In this document: positions 22,440 through 32,639 of the stretch, piece by piece
How the letters are laid out: each line of letters starts with the position of its first letter
Position numbering within the stretch: position 1 is the first letter of the stretch
The notes under the pieces: model-generated
Databases searched by the model: none
What the model was told of the DNA's origin: nothing
The model's input: the letters and a program-made list of their open reading frames with translations, nothing else
Made by a program: the position numbers and the translations under genes
From: Antilocapra americana
Taxonomy: Eukaryota; Chordata; Mammalia; Artiodactyla; Antilocapridae
Direction: 5' to 3'
Assembly: GCA_007570785.1 (NCBI GenBank)
Contig: ML664183.1
Coordinates: forward strand, 15,312,204 to 15,376,203
Length of the DNA: 64,000 nt

Positions 22440-22960
22440 GATTCATCAGCAGGGCTGTAATACTCTTCCTTTCTTCTTTGACCTCAGTAATCCCAGACTC
22501 TTAGATTTCTCATTCCTTTCTCAATTTCCTTGCAGCCTCCTCTTCTCCTAATCTTCTCTTAAATATCAGCATTCCTTGAAGTCCTACTCTTTCTCTCCTT
22601 TTCTATCCACCCTCAAGACACCTCGTTCCTGAGTTTATAGTCTGGGCATCACCATAGGCCTTCACCCACTAGCCTGTCGGAAAGGTAGGGGTCAGGCTTC
22701 CCCCAGACCTGTTGAATGGACTCTGACATTAACAGGTGATGCCCACAAAAGTCGGAAAGTCGTGTTTTCAAAGATCTCAGTGATCAACTCTGTGCTCTGA
22801 TTTTTCCAGGTGTACATTTGATCTGGATACAGATCTTTCTCCTGGCCTCTAGACCAGTTTATCCAACAGAACCTCTCGACTGTCCATTTCCGTGTTCCAG
22901 AGGGATGTTTAACTTCACCAGTCTAGAGTCTGGCTCCTCTTTCCCCAATTATGCTTTTCC
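22440..22960 (+). mobile_element. Possible L2 LINE body fragment
   Basis: Pyrimidine-rich text such as 'ctcagtaatcccagactcttagatttc' and 'ccagtttatccaacagaacctctcgac' recalls the L2 ORF/3' region, but divergence is high. Low confidence. Confidence 0.35.
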
Positions 22961-22967
22961 TTCTTTG

Positions 22968-23181
22968 TGTCCTTGTTCTCAATCGTGTCTGACTCTTTGA
23001 GGCCCCATGACTGTAGCCTGCCAGGCTCCTCTGTCCATGGAATTTTCCCAGCAAGAATACTGGAGTGGGTTGCCATTTCCTACTCCACGGGATCTTCCCG
23101 ACCCGGGGATCAAACTCATGTCTCTTACATCTCCTGCACTGGTAGATGGATTCTTTACCACTGCGCTACCTGGGAAGCCCC
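22968..23181 (-). mobile_element. Bov-tA SINE, antisense
   Basis: Near-complete antisense copy, from 'tccttgttctcaatcgtgtctgac' to 'gctacctgggaagccc'. Flanked by ttccttctttg (22957-22967) and tttcttctttg (23182-23192). Confidence 0.93.
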
Positions 23182-23192
23182 TTTCTTCTTTG

Positions 23193-23904
23193 GCCAACTG
23201 ACAAAAGATAGGGTCTGTTCAGAAAATTTTACTTTAGAACTCCCATTTTATCCCATACTCTTGGTTAAATGGTTTCTGTGGGGTTGATCAGGCGTTGGGC
23301 ACTGTTCTGGCTGACCCATCGTCCAGCCAACCTTTCCTCCGAGTGATCGGCACCTCTATCAATCTCTTGTGAGCTATTTTGAATCTTGCCCAGGGTGTCA
23401 TGTTCAGTCAGTAACATTTCTAATTCTTTTTCCTCCAGTAAGTTTAAAAACAGATAAGTACTTATTAAATATTTTAAATTAAGTATTAATCATTATCTTT
23501 GTTATTAATGATTAATATATTACAGGGACAAGTAGTTAATAAACATTTCTTAATAGTGAGGCAATTTTGCTGACTGACGTGGAAGATTTACAGTGTATTT
23601 GTGAATGACCAGAATGAATCAAAAAGAAGGATCGTCAGGAATGTACTGTGACCTGATATGTCTCATGACTGAATCATTCAACATATTTTGGGAAGAGAAA
23701 AATCAGAGGCAACCTAATAAATTTCCAATGTACAGAACTGGTGAAACCATTATGGTACTTTTATACAGTCAAATACTTTGCAATCATGTCTGAATACTCA
23801 GACAGAGTACCTTTATTAACATTCATGGTATCAAATGAAGTGAAAAGAGCAAATTACAGATAGGATGATCTTTTTTTTTTTTGGTAAAAAATAGGTAAAA
23901 TTTA
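23193..23904. other. No gene seen
   Basis: AT-rich sequence with a T run near 23,871-23,882. No recognised element. Confidence 0.3.
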
Positions 23905-23935
23905 CCATTTCAGCCATTTTTAAGAGTATAGTTCT

Positions 23936-24021
23936 GTGGCTGATTTATGTTGATGTATGGCAGAAACCAACTCAATATTGTAAAGCAGTTATCTTCCAGT
24001 TAAAAATAAATATATTAAAAA
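23936..24021 (+). mobile_element. L1 3' end nested in L1M
   Basis: Sense end of a younger L1 ('gatgtatggcagaaacc', 'caatattgtaaagcagttatc', 'aaaaataaatatattaaaaaa'). Target duplication aagagtatagttct at 23922-23935 and 24022-24035, 14/14. Confidence 0.85.
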
Positions 24022-24035
24022 AAGAGTATAGTTCT

Positions 24036-24046
24036 AAAGACTGAAG

Positions 24047-24089
<43 letters not shown>

Positions 24090-24155
24090 GAATCACTTTG
24101 CTGTACATGTGAAAGTAACACAACTTTGTAAATCAACTATATTTCAATAAACAAA
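24036..24155 (+). mobile_element. Second L1 3' end at the same target, with (TA)n
   Basis: Sense end of another L1 type ('gaatcactttgctgtac', 'aaatcaactatatttcaataaac') preceded by (TA)n at about 24,047-24,084. Right flank agtatagttct (24156-24166) repeats the left flank at 24025-24035, so it reused the target of the neighbouring L1 end. Confidence 0.8.
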
Positions 24156-24530
24156 AGTATAGTTCTGTGATGTTAAAGTACATCCACATTGCTGTGCAGC
24201 TATTATCACCATCTGTCTCCAGAACATTTTTTATCACCTCAAACTGAAACCCCATGTCCATTAAACAGTAGCTCCCCGTTCTCCCTCCTCCAGCTCCTGG
24301 CAACCGCCATTCTCTTTTATCTCTATGAATTTGACCATTCTAGATACCTCACATAAATTCAATCATACCTTGTTTGTCCCTTTGTGACAGGCTTATTTCT
24401 CTTCATGTAATGTCTTCAAGGTTCACCAGTGATGTACCATGAGTCAGAGGTTTCTTTTTAAGGCTGAAGAGTATTCTGTTATTTGTTTATCCATTCATCT
24501 GGATATTTGGGTTGCTGCTATCTTTTGGCT

Positions 24531-24733
24531 GGGGCTTCCCTGGTGGCTCAGACAGTAAACAATCTGCCTGCATTGTGGGAGACCCAGGTTTAGTCCCTGG
24601 GTTGGGCAGATTCTCAGAAGGGAATGGTTACCCATCCAGTATTGCCTGGAAATTTCCATGGTCAGAGAAGCTTGTTGTCCATGGGGTCTCTAATAGTTGG
24701 ACACAACTGAGTGACTAACACATTCACATTTTT
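24531..24733 (+). mobile_element. Bov-tA SINE nested in L1M
   Basis: Complete sense copy. Perfect 12-bp target duplication tatcttttggct at 24519-24530 and 24734-24745; the L1M reads on directly across it. Confidence 0.96.
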
Positions 24734-24963
24734 TATCTTTTGGCTACTCTGAATAATGCTGCTGTGAACAAGGATGTACAAATACCTGTTCAAGTTCCTG
24801 CTTTCATTTCTTTTAGGTGTGTACTCAGCAGTGGAATTGTTGGATCATATGATAATTCTACTTTTGACTTGTTGTGAAACTGCCACACTGTTTTCCATAG
24901 TTGCTGTGCTATTTTACATTCCCACTGGCAGTATACAAGGGTTTCAGCTTCTCCACATCCTTA

Positions 24964-25089
24964 CAGCTGCTGCTAAGTCGCTTCAGTCGTGCCCAACTCT
25001 GCGACCCCACAGATGGCAGCCCACCAGGCTCCTCCATCCCTGGGATTCTCCAGGCAAGAATACTGGAATGGGTTGCCATTTCCTTCTCC
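24964..25089 (-). mobile_element. Bov-tA/BovA body, antisense, nested in L1M
   Basis: 5'-truncated antisense SINE beginning 'agctgctgctaagtcgcttcagtcgtg'; no tRNA head. Perfect 11-bp duplication ccacatcctta at 24953-24963 and 25090-25100. Confidence 0.94.
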
Positions 25090-25194
25090 CCACATCCTTA
25101 CTAATCCTTGCTAACTTTTTTTGGCTTTGTTTTTAATAATAACCATGATAATGGGTATGAATTCCTAGGTTTGCTTTTAAAAAATATGTATTCC

Positions 25195-25275
25195 TTGGAC
25201 AAAGGAGTCTGGAGGGCTACAGTCCATGGGATGGCAGAGCTGGACACAACTGAGCGACTGAGCACAGCACAGCTG
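25195..25275 (+). mobile_element. Bov-tA 3' fragment
   Basis: Only the last part of the SINE body ('gaggctacagtccatggga', 'gacacaactgagcgactgagcacagcac'). Confidence 0.8.
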
Positions 25276-25688
25276 CCTATTTACATACATATATAATACA
25301 AAAAAATTCAAAGAATTTATTCCACATAAAAATGGTGCTTATTCGTTGCCAGGATGTAAATGTTTTTTTATTATTGTCTTTTTGCCCTCTTCTCTTCTTT
25401 TCCCCAATTCAGCATGTATAACATGTACAATTAAAAATGTTTGAAACTCAGAGTCAAGCTGTTTTAATTCAGAGGCTGACAGTACCTCCTGTTTACCCTT
25501 GACTGTGCAGACTTCACGTGAGTCCTCATGCTGCTGACTTTGGACTCGGTGCTGCCCCTGTCACGTTGCCACTTTGCACGGGTTGAGGGCATCCATAGAT
25601 GTTCCAGTGCTGAAGGCCCAGCTGCCACATGTTCCTCTGTTCCGTTAAGCAGAAACAGGGCTTCTTGGCAGCAGATTAGACTACAGAA
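25276..25688. other. No gene seen
   Basis: No recognised element or exon. Confidence 0.3.
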
Positions 25689-25699
25689 ACTGCTGTCAC

Positions 25700-26032
25700 T
25701 GGGGCTTCCCTGGTAGCTCAGCTGGTAGAGAATCTGCCTGCAATGCCAGAGACCCTGGTTTGATTCCTGAGTCAGCAAGATCTCCTGGTGAAGGGATAGG
25801 CTACCCACTCCAGTATTCATGGGCTTCCCTGATGGCTCAGATGGTGAAGAATCTGCCTGCAATGTGGGAGACCAGGGTCTCCCTGGGTTGGGAAGATCCC
25901 CTGGAGGAGGACACGACAACCCACTCCAGTATTCTTGCCTGAAGAATCCCCATGAACGGAGGAGCCAGGCGGGCTACAGTCCATGGGGTCGCAAAATGTC
26001 AGACCCAACTGAGTGACTAAGCACAGCAGGGC
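25700..26032 (+). mobile_element. Dimeric Bov-tA SINE
   Basis: A truncated first unit joined to a full second unit at the same internal point ('ccactccagtattcatgggcttccc') as the dimer at 21.9 kb. Probable duplication actgctgtcac (25689-25699) and actgctatgac (26033-26043), 9/11. Confidence 0.93.
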
Positions 26033-26044
26033 ACTGCTATGACT

Positions 26045-27582
26045 AGGCCTCAGCAGGTGGCTCTCTGGTGCCCAAGCATATCTTCCTCCCTCATTTGGAT
26101 TTTTAGCCCGAAGAAATCTCCTTTTTAGGTGTGTTTACTCACCAAGGTTATGACTGGTCATCTTGGTTGATTGCAAATGAAAGGGAAGGCTTCTTTTTCT
26201 CCTCCTCTGTGAAATCATGTATTTTGTAATTTTCCAAAGAATTTCAAGGCTCATAGCATGTGCCTTCGTCAGCTTAAAAGGCAGTCAAGATTGCATAGGA
26301 ACCAATTCAGAAAGAGTTGAAAGAAATCCTTACAGGGAGAAAATTACTACGTTTATGAAAATAAGGCTTGTTCAGGTAACAATAATATATGTGACAGAGT
26401 GGGTTACAAAGTATGTTTTGTTTTGTTTTTAGAGATAGAGTGATGAGGCAGGGCACAGGTGATAAGGAAAGGCCCTAATTAAGGGCTTCTTTACAAGTGA
26501 TTGACTGGTTTAATCAATTATCAGTGACCTTTTAAGGGAGCTTTTTCTGGTCTGAGGAACCTTTTTTTGTTTTTTATTTTCTGTTGACATGATAATTCTG
26601 GCTGCCTAGTTTGAAGACCAAGATTTGAAGCAGAGTCAGAGAGACTGTTGCAACGGTCTTAACTTGGGCTGTTAGGACTTGTACTGGTTTTGTGTGGCTA
26701 TGAGAAAGAGTGGTAAGATCTGATGACTAAATTTGGGCCTTGTAGAGCTGGAAGGAGGTGAAGCTGAGGACAGATTGTATATCCCAGAGGCACAAGAATG
26801 ATTCCACTTCTTAATCATTACATCTGGATAAGACATCTCTGTTCATTTCATCTCAACATTTCTTGTGCTTGGTTTCCTCCCAAACTTCTCAGAAGAGAAG
26901 CAGTCAGTGACTTTAGAATTTGGCTTTCTGTCACCTCCCCTTGCCCCTTTCTAGCCTATAGACGTGTGGCTTGTCTTCCTCCAGAGCCGTTTCTGAGGGC
27001 TGCCATTCTTGTCCATCACTGGAGCACCAGCTCAGTGTGGCCTCAGTAGTCCAAATCATAGAGGGGCAATTGCAGACTCCCCTGCAGGCCCTTCCTCCCA
27101 GTCTCTTCTCCATCTGACCAATGACTCTGCACACCCCCGCCTCTCCTGACCCACCTGGCCCCATGGCATTGTCCAGGTCACTGCCCATGACTCACCTATT
27201 TGGGTCTCTTCTTTTTTTATGCACATCTAGAAATCCACATACTCAAGGTGCATATTGGGTACTCAAGGGCTCCCTTCTCTACCGTCCTGGGTGTGAAATC
27301 ACCTATTTCCTCTACTTCATCCCTCTGTGCTTCCACTCAGAGAAGACACAGAGCCAGGAAGAGAGGTTCTTTACAGGTTAATGCGATTTTACAGGGACCT
27401 TTTTATAATTCTAAGTGAGACTGGGGTAACAACTATGGATTAGACAGCACTACATTAATTTTGTGAGTTTTCTTTTTTGCCAAAGCACATTTTGACCACC
27501 TTGTTTTAAAGTCCTTTTCAAATAAAACAAGGCTATGTGTATGTAATGAGGCTAGTCAAAGACCTACCACTTTAGGAAGATG
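26045..27582. other. No gene seen over 1.5 kb
   Basis: Mixed composition, with a GC-richer patch at 26.9-27.2 kb. Frames of 71-86 codons are unsupported by family likeness or splice sites. No recognised young repeat. Confidence 0.35.
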
Positions 27583-27596
27583 TTGCTAATGTCAAG

Positions 27597-28015
27597 GGGC
27601 TTCTTTGACGGCTCAGTGGTAAAGAATCCATCTGCAATGCAAGAGATGAGGTTCTGATCCCTTTTGCTGGAGCCCTCATTACCAGATGTATAGAACAGTC
27701 TTTTGGACTCTGTGGGAGAGGGTGAGGGTGGGATGATTTGGGAGAATGGCACTGAAACATGTATATTATCATATGTGAAATGTATCACCAGTCCTGGTCT
27801 GATGCATGATACAGGGTGCTCGGGGCTGGTGCACTGGGATGACCCAGAGAGATGGGATGGGGAGGGAGGTGGGAGGGGGGTTCAGGATGGGGAACACATG
27901 TACACCCGTGGGGGATTCATGGCAATGTATGGCAAAACCAATACAATATTGTTAAGTAAAATTTTAAAAAATTATAAAAAATAAATAAAAATAAAACAAA
28001 TAAATAATAAAAAGA
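27597..28015 (+). mobile_element. Bov-tA head fused to an L1 3' end
   Basis: About 65 bases of Bov-tA tRNA head ('gggcttctttgacggctcagtggtaaagaatcc' order) stop at 27,660. After about 21 unassigned bases the sequence becomes the L1 3' end at about 27,682 ('agatgtatagaacagtctt', 'gaatggcactgaaacatg', 'gggatgacccagagag'), which runs to an A/T-rich tail. No SINE sequence resumes afterwards. Possible decayed target repeats are ttgctaatgtcaag (27583-27596) and ttgagaatgttaag (28035-28048), 11/14. Confidence 0.75.
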
Positions 28016-28075
28016 TAAGCAAAAAAAAATGCTTTTGAGAATGTTAAGCAAAAAAAAAAATGCTTTTGAGAATGT
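28016..28075. repeat. Two-copy tandem repeat
   Basis: taagc-A(n)-tgcttttgagaatgt occurs at 28016-28044 and again at 28045-28075, identical except for two extra A in the second copy. It abuts the A-rich tail of the L1 end. Confidence 0.9.
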
Positions 28076-28114
28076 TAGTCTTACAACACAGTTTTTCCTA
28101 TGAGGGATGAAAGA

Positions 28115-28370
28115 GATACTGTAATGGTTAAAAGTCACTCTGTCTGAATTTGAGCCTGAATTGAATTTGTGGGGACTTTGCAGCCAGCAACTCCAGGCAG
28201 GATTAAACACCTGTGTGACCTTTCATAAGTCATTTATTAATTTCTGTGTGCCTCCATTTCCCCATCTTTACAATGGCACTAGTAGTTTTAGCACTCCCTT
28301 TGGTCATCATAGACAAGATGAAATGAATGATGCCCAGGCATGCAATAAATGCTCTTTAAGCATCACTGTT
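28115..28370 (+). mobile_element. MIR SINE
   Basis: Nearly full sense MIR: 'taatggttaaaagtcactctgtctgaatttgagcc', 'acctgtgtgacctttcataagtcatttatt', 'cctccatttccccatctttacaatgg', then 'gcatgcaataaatgctc'. Confidence 0.85.
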
Positions 28371-28439
28371 AGGAAAACTTGTGTGGCTTTAGTCTAGTTG
28401 GTTTATCATTACTTTATGGACATTACAAATCATGTGTCT

Positions 28440-28698
28440 GGCTGTTGTTCAGTTGCTCAGCTGCATCTGACACTTTGTGACCCCATGGACTGCAGCATGC
28501 TAGGCTTCCTTGTCCTTCACCATCTCCTGGAGCTTGCTGAAACTCATGTCCATTGAGTTGGTGATGCCATCCAACCACCTCGTCCTCTGTTGTCCCCTTC
28601 TCCTCCTGCCTTCAATCTTTCCCAGTATCACGGTCTTTTCTAATGAGTCAGCTCTTCGCATCAGGTAGCCAAAGTATTGGGGCTTCAGCTTCAGGCTA
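28440..28698 (-). mobile_element. BovB LINE 3' fragment, antisense
   Basis: Antisense BovB 3' end beyond the part shared with Bov-tA: 'ctcatgtccattgagttggtgatgcc', 'catccaaccacctcgtcctctg', 'aatgagtcagctcttcgcatcagg', 'ccaaagtattgg'. Truncated at the right. Confidence 0.92.
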
Positions 28699-29920
28699 GT
28701 TTTCCTTTATTGTCTATGTCTAGAAATTTTAAGGCCAACTTTTGTGACTACCCTCATAGGAAGTGGATTGATTTTATCTGTGTTAACATTCTGCCTCATT
28801 TTATTTTATATCTTTGCCTTAGTCTTTCCTTTTTATATCTTATCCTTTAAAAATAAAATGTTCAGATGTTTTATAGATATTTTACGTATTATGTGTATTT
28901 GATGAAAACGTGGTAGATGGTACACCACGTTTTGCAACTTAATTTGTTCACATAACTATATATCTGGAACAACTTCCCTTGTCAGTAATTATACTTCAGC
29001 TAATGGTATATAAATTAGAGCTCATAGCTAATATAATTAATCTCAGTCAGTCAAACTAGAAATGTTACTGTATTTTTACTGGGTATAATAGTAATATTTG
29101 TTTCCTGTTAAATTTTCAAATAGTACAGAAGTAGATAAAATGAAAATTGTACTTCTAGTTTTATCTTATGTAGGCTCTGTGCCTTTATAAATTTACGATT
29201 TGGGGGGAATAATTACATAGTTCACATACATACATAAAATATAATTCTGACCTCAATAGGAAAAAGTTACTTTACACCTTATTAGAAAGGGTCTTCTTTA
29301 AGAGAAACATTCTCTTAATGAAATCATCTTTGTTTTCTTATCTCTTTCTGATGTCTATACCAGTCTAATTCTTAAATCAGGAGCTGCATGCAGGATAGCA
29401 AAACATGTAATAGGACGTATGCTAGGTTAGGAGTCAGGAGATCTGGAGAAAATGTTTATCAATGTGGCACATGCCAAACAGATCAATTCTGAACAGACAG
29501 AGTATGTATGTTCTTTAACTAAAGTGCAGATTGGAGGCAGAGGCACACAGGCCTCCTCTCCCTCAGTTCCCCTCCCTCCCCAGCTCACAAAGTGTCAGAA
29601 CCTCCTGGGAATTCGGTGCTCAGCCTCCCTGACATGCAGCTGCAACCATGAAAGGAGTTTACTTCCTGTCCAAAAAGCAGAAACGAGTTGTAAACTTAGA
29701 ACCATGCTTTTCTCAGCTCTTTCTGAATCCCTGAGCTCCATGCGGGTGGACCAGGCTCCTTGTCAAGACATTGCTCTGTGGCTTGTATGACTAGCTAGGT
29801 CTGAGCATTAGGGACGATGGTGTTGGCAAGTTGGCCAGTGTCTCCGGGGTTGTCTCCAGAGTTATGCAGCCGAGAGCCCGATAACCTCTGTTCTCATCTC
29901 ACTGATGGTTCTAACTTACT
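28699..29920. other. No gene seen
   Basis: AT-rich to 29.4 kb. Then 29,452-29,790 holds a 112-codon plus frame in more GC-rich, repeat-free sequence, with no motif or family I recognise. Confidence 0.3.
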
Positions 29921-29924
29921 GTGT

Positions 29925-30010
29925 GATATCTGTGAGTCCCTTTGTTGAGCATCACTCTGAGCATCATTTCCACTCTGAAAAATGAGGGTCTTGAGCTACA
30001 TCAGAGGCCA
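29925..30010 (+). mobile_element. MIR SINE fragment
   Basis: Sense MIR-like 'gtgtgatatctgtgagtccctttgtt' and 'atttccactctgaaaaatgaggg'. Confidence 0.5.
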
Positions 30011-30452
30011 GTCATGTCATGTCATAAGTTTTGGGACACAGAGTTGTTAGAATCTCCAGATTTTTAAAGCAAAGCAAGAAATCTGGATCGTTGTGTATGT
30101 CTGGTTCTTAACTATTGGAAACTGGTTCTGATTTCTGAAAAATCAGCACGAGGGTCAAACAGGTCATATCGGGAAACTGTATGTGGCCCATGGATGCCAG
30201 TTGATCATGCATGCCTGATCTAGTGACTCCTAGGGTCTCCTTAGAACTCTATTGATCTGTGGTTTCTGTCTTCTACATGTGTCTTGATTCAGTTTAACAT
30301 TGATGAACTGGCTTCCCTTCTAGAATTCAAACTCCAGAGAAACTGAATGAGGGGTGGGCCATCGTGTGATTTTCCTGTATCCAGTGGCATGGAGACTGTG
30401 GATAAGTGGGGCAAAGAGGCGTTCTGTGGTTTACTCTATGCAACTCTATGCT
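30011..30452. other. No gene seen
   Basis: No recognised element or exon. Confidence 0.3.
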
Positions 30453-30454
30453 TC

Positions 30455-30665
30455 CCAGGTGGTGCTAGTGATAAAGAACCCACCTGCCAATGCAGGAGAC
30501 AGAAGGGATGTGAGTTCCATCCCTGGGTCAGGAAGATCCCCTGGAGAAGGGCATAACAACCCACTCCAGTATTCTTGCTTGGAGAATCCCATGGACAGAG
30601 GAGCCTGGTGGGCTCTAGTCCATGGGGTTGCACAGAGTCGGATACGACTGAAGCAGCTTGGCACT
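30455..30665 (+). mobile_element. Bov-tA SINE
   Basis: Complete sense copy of the 'cttcccaggtggtgctagtgataaagaacccacctgcc' subtype, ending 'cgactgaagcagcttggcac'. Open frames on both strands here are SINE shadows. Confidence 0.94.
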
Positions 30666-30679
30666 AAACTATGCCACTG

Positions 30680-32035
30680 TGAATACAGCTTTCTTGAGAG
30701 AGGGACCTGTTCTCACTGAGTGAGGAAGTAGGGAAGTAAAACATGATCCTCTAAATTTTCTTAGTTCTGAGAGTTACCGTCATTACAGAGGTGAGAACCA
30801 ATCAGAAACATTCTTTAATGCTCTGGTAGTGGTGGTATAATTGTAATTATAATTGTAATTTATTCTTTTTTAAAAGAATAATTGTAATTTATACTTTTTT
30901 TCTCCAGAACACCTTTTTCTTTATAATGGATTGAGTATAACCCCTAGTTTCTGATAGAGTATCAAAGTGGACTAATGCAGAGTACATGTTCTCTTGTATT
31001 TTATGTTATTTATATTACTTATTTATAATATTCCTTTTGCTTATTTATCCATCCTTAATCCAATTCATTTTTTTCTCTCAATATCTTAATGCCACCAATC
31101 AGGTTAAAGATAGCTCCTAAATTTCTTGCCACTTGAATAATAAATACTTAAATCACTAAGAAAACTCTTGCTTAGAATTGATCATATCGTTTTGGAACTG
31201 AAAATGGGGTCTGACTGCTCACTGCTCAAGAGCCAGTAGAGAGGCCAGGTTGGTGGAAAGGAGAGTTTGCTGTATTTTGGATACTGGCAATTGGGGAGGA
31301 AGGCCAACTTCAGTCCAAAGGCGAAGTTCCCTCCACCCCACTGACAACCAGTAGGCGAAAGCTGTGGTAGCCACAGGGAGAGGGCTACATGCAGAAACAT
31401 CACCGTCAGCTCTGACAGTCATTTTGAAATAGATCATCGGAGGTCTAATCCAGTGCCATTTTGATTGTTTTGGGTAAAGTTAGTCTTCAGTCCCAGGGCT
31501 GGTTTGTTTCCATTTCTTTGAGACCAGTTATCAGAACTGTGGCAGCTTGTGTCATGGCTGCAGTCTGGTTGTCATGCAGTTCAATTCTTCCACATGGTGA
31601 GGGTTTTAGTATCTACTGGACAGCTCACAGGATATGGCTCAGAATATTATCTTTAGCCCTTGAGGAGAAACTAAAGGTCCTTGACTTTGCTTGATGACTA
31701 AACTATTATTATTTGGTCTCCTTTTATTGTTTTCCTTTGTTCTACATTTTCTCATTTTGATTAAATGTATTCTTTGGTAAAAGTTTTTCCACAGACAAGA
31801 GGCAGGCAGAGGACATGGAGGGCAAAGACCATAGAGTTTTCCTTCATTTCATTTTTGCTTTTACAAAAAGTTTAACGGTCAGTCTTATTGGTACCCCCTC
31901 ATCGTTGCCAGCTACCCCCACTTTATGACATTGGTTCAACCAGAGAGCTCTCCTAAGAACCCTTTATGAAGGCGGAGAGTGGAACAGTTCACAGAGTTCT
32001 ATGAAAGTGTTTGAGGGAGCCAGTCTCTTCTGGCC
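30680..32035. other. No gene seen over 1.3 kb
   Basis: Strongly AT-rich to 31.2 kb, then mixed. Minus frames of 72-73 codons at about 31.2-31.4 kb lack any family likeness. Confidence 0.3.
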
Positions 32036-32044
32036 CTAGAAGTG

Positions 32045-32592
32045 TGCTTCAGTTCAGTCACTCGGTCGTGTCCAACTCTTTTTGACTCCATGAACCGTAG
32101 CACGCCAGGCCTCCCTGTCTATCACCAACTCCTGGAGTCCACCCAAACCCATGTCCATTGAGTCGGTGATGCCATCCAACCATCTCATCCTCTGTCATCC
32201 CCTTCTCCTTCTACCCTCAATCTTTTCCAGCATCAGGGTCTTTTCAAATGAGTCAGTTCTTCACATCAGGTGGCCAAAGTATTGGAGTTTCAGCTTCAAC
32301 ATCAGTCCTTCCAATGAACGCCCAGGACTGATCTCCTTTAGGATGGACTGGTTGGATCTCCTTGCAGTCCAAGGGACTCTCAAGAGGCTTCTCCAGCACC
32401 ACAGTTCAAAAGCATCAATTCTTTGGCGCTCAGCTTCCTTTATAGTCCAACTCTCACATCCATACATGACCACTGGAAAAACCATAGCCTTGACTAGACA
32501 GACCTTTGTTGACAAAGTAATGTCTCTGCTTTTTAATATGCTGTCTAGGTTGTCATAACTTTCCTTCCAAGGAGCAAGCATCTTTTAATTTC
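32045..32592 (-). mobile_element. BovB LINE 3' fragment, antisense
   Basis: Antisense BovB from its 3' end ('cttcagttcagtcactcggtcg') through 'gagtcggtgatgccatcc', 'ttgcagtccaagggactctcaagag' and 'caaagtaatgtctctgc' to 'aaggagcaagcatcttttaat'. On the minus strand it encodes the C-terminal end of the BovB ORF (for example AMVFPVVMYGCESWTIKEAE and WCWRSLLRVPWTARR). Confidence 0.95.
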
Positions 32593-32639
32593 AATAACTT
32601 TGTTTACTGGTGTTCTAACTTGGCTGCTATGAAAATGAC

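Larger units (their letters stand above)
23905..25185 (-). mobile_element. Old L1M element, antisense, with four nested insertions
   Basis: Antisense ancient L1: 'ccatttttaagagtatagttctgtg' continues after 24,166 as 'atgttaaagtacatccacattgctgtgcagc', 'ctggcaaccgccattctc', 'gaccattctagatacctcacataa', and beyond 24,746 as 'aataatgctgctgtgaacaagg' and 'ggatcatatgataattctac'. Two L1 3' ends and two Bov-tA SINEs interrupt it. No frame survives. Confidence 0.85.

Noticed and set aside
32151..32558. 135-codon plus-strand frame, with similar ones at 56,216-56,476 and 60,483-60,824 (minus)
   Set aside because: They are antisense readings of BovB ORF2; the same wording recurs at each BovB copy.
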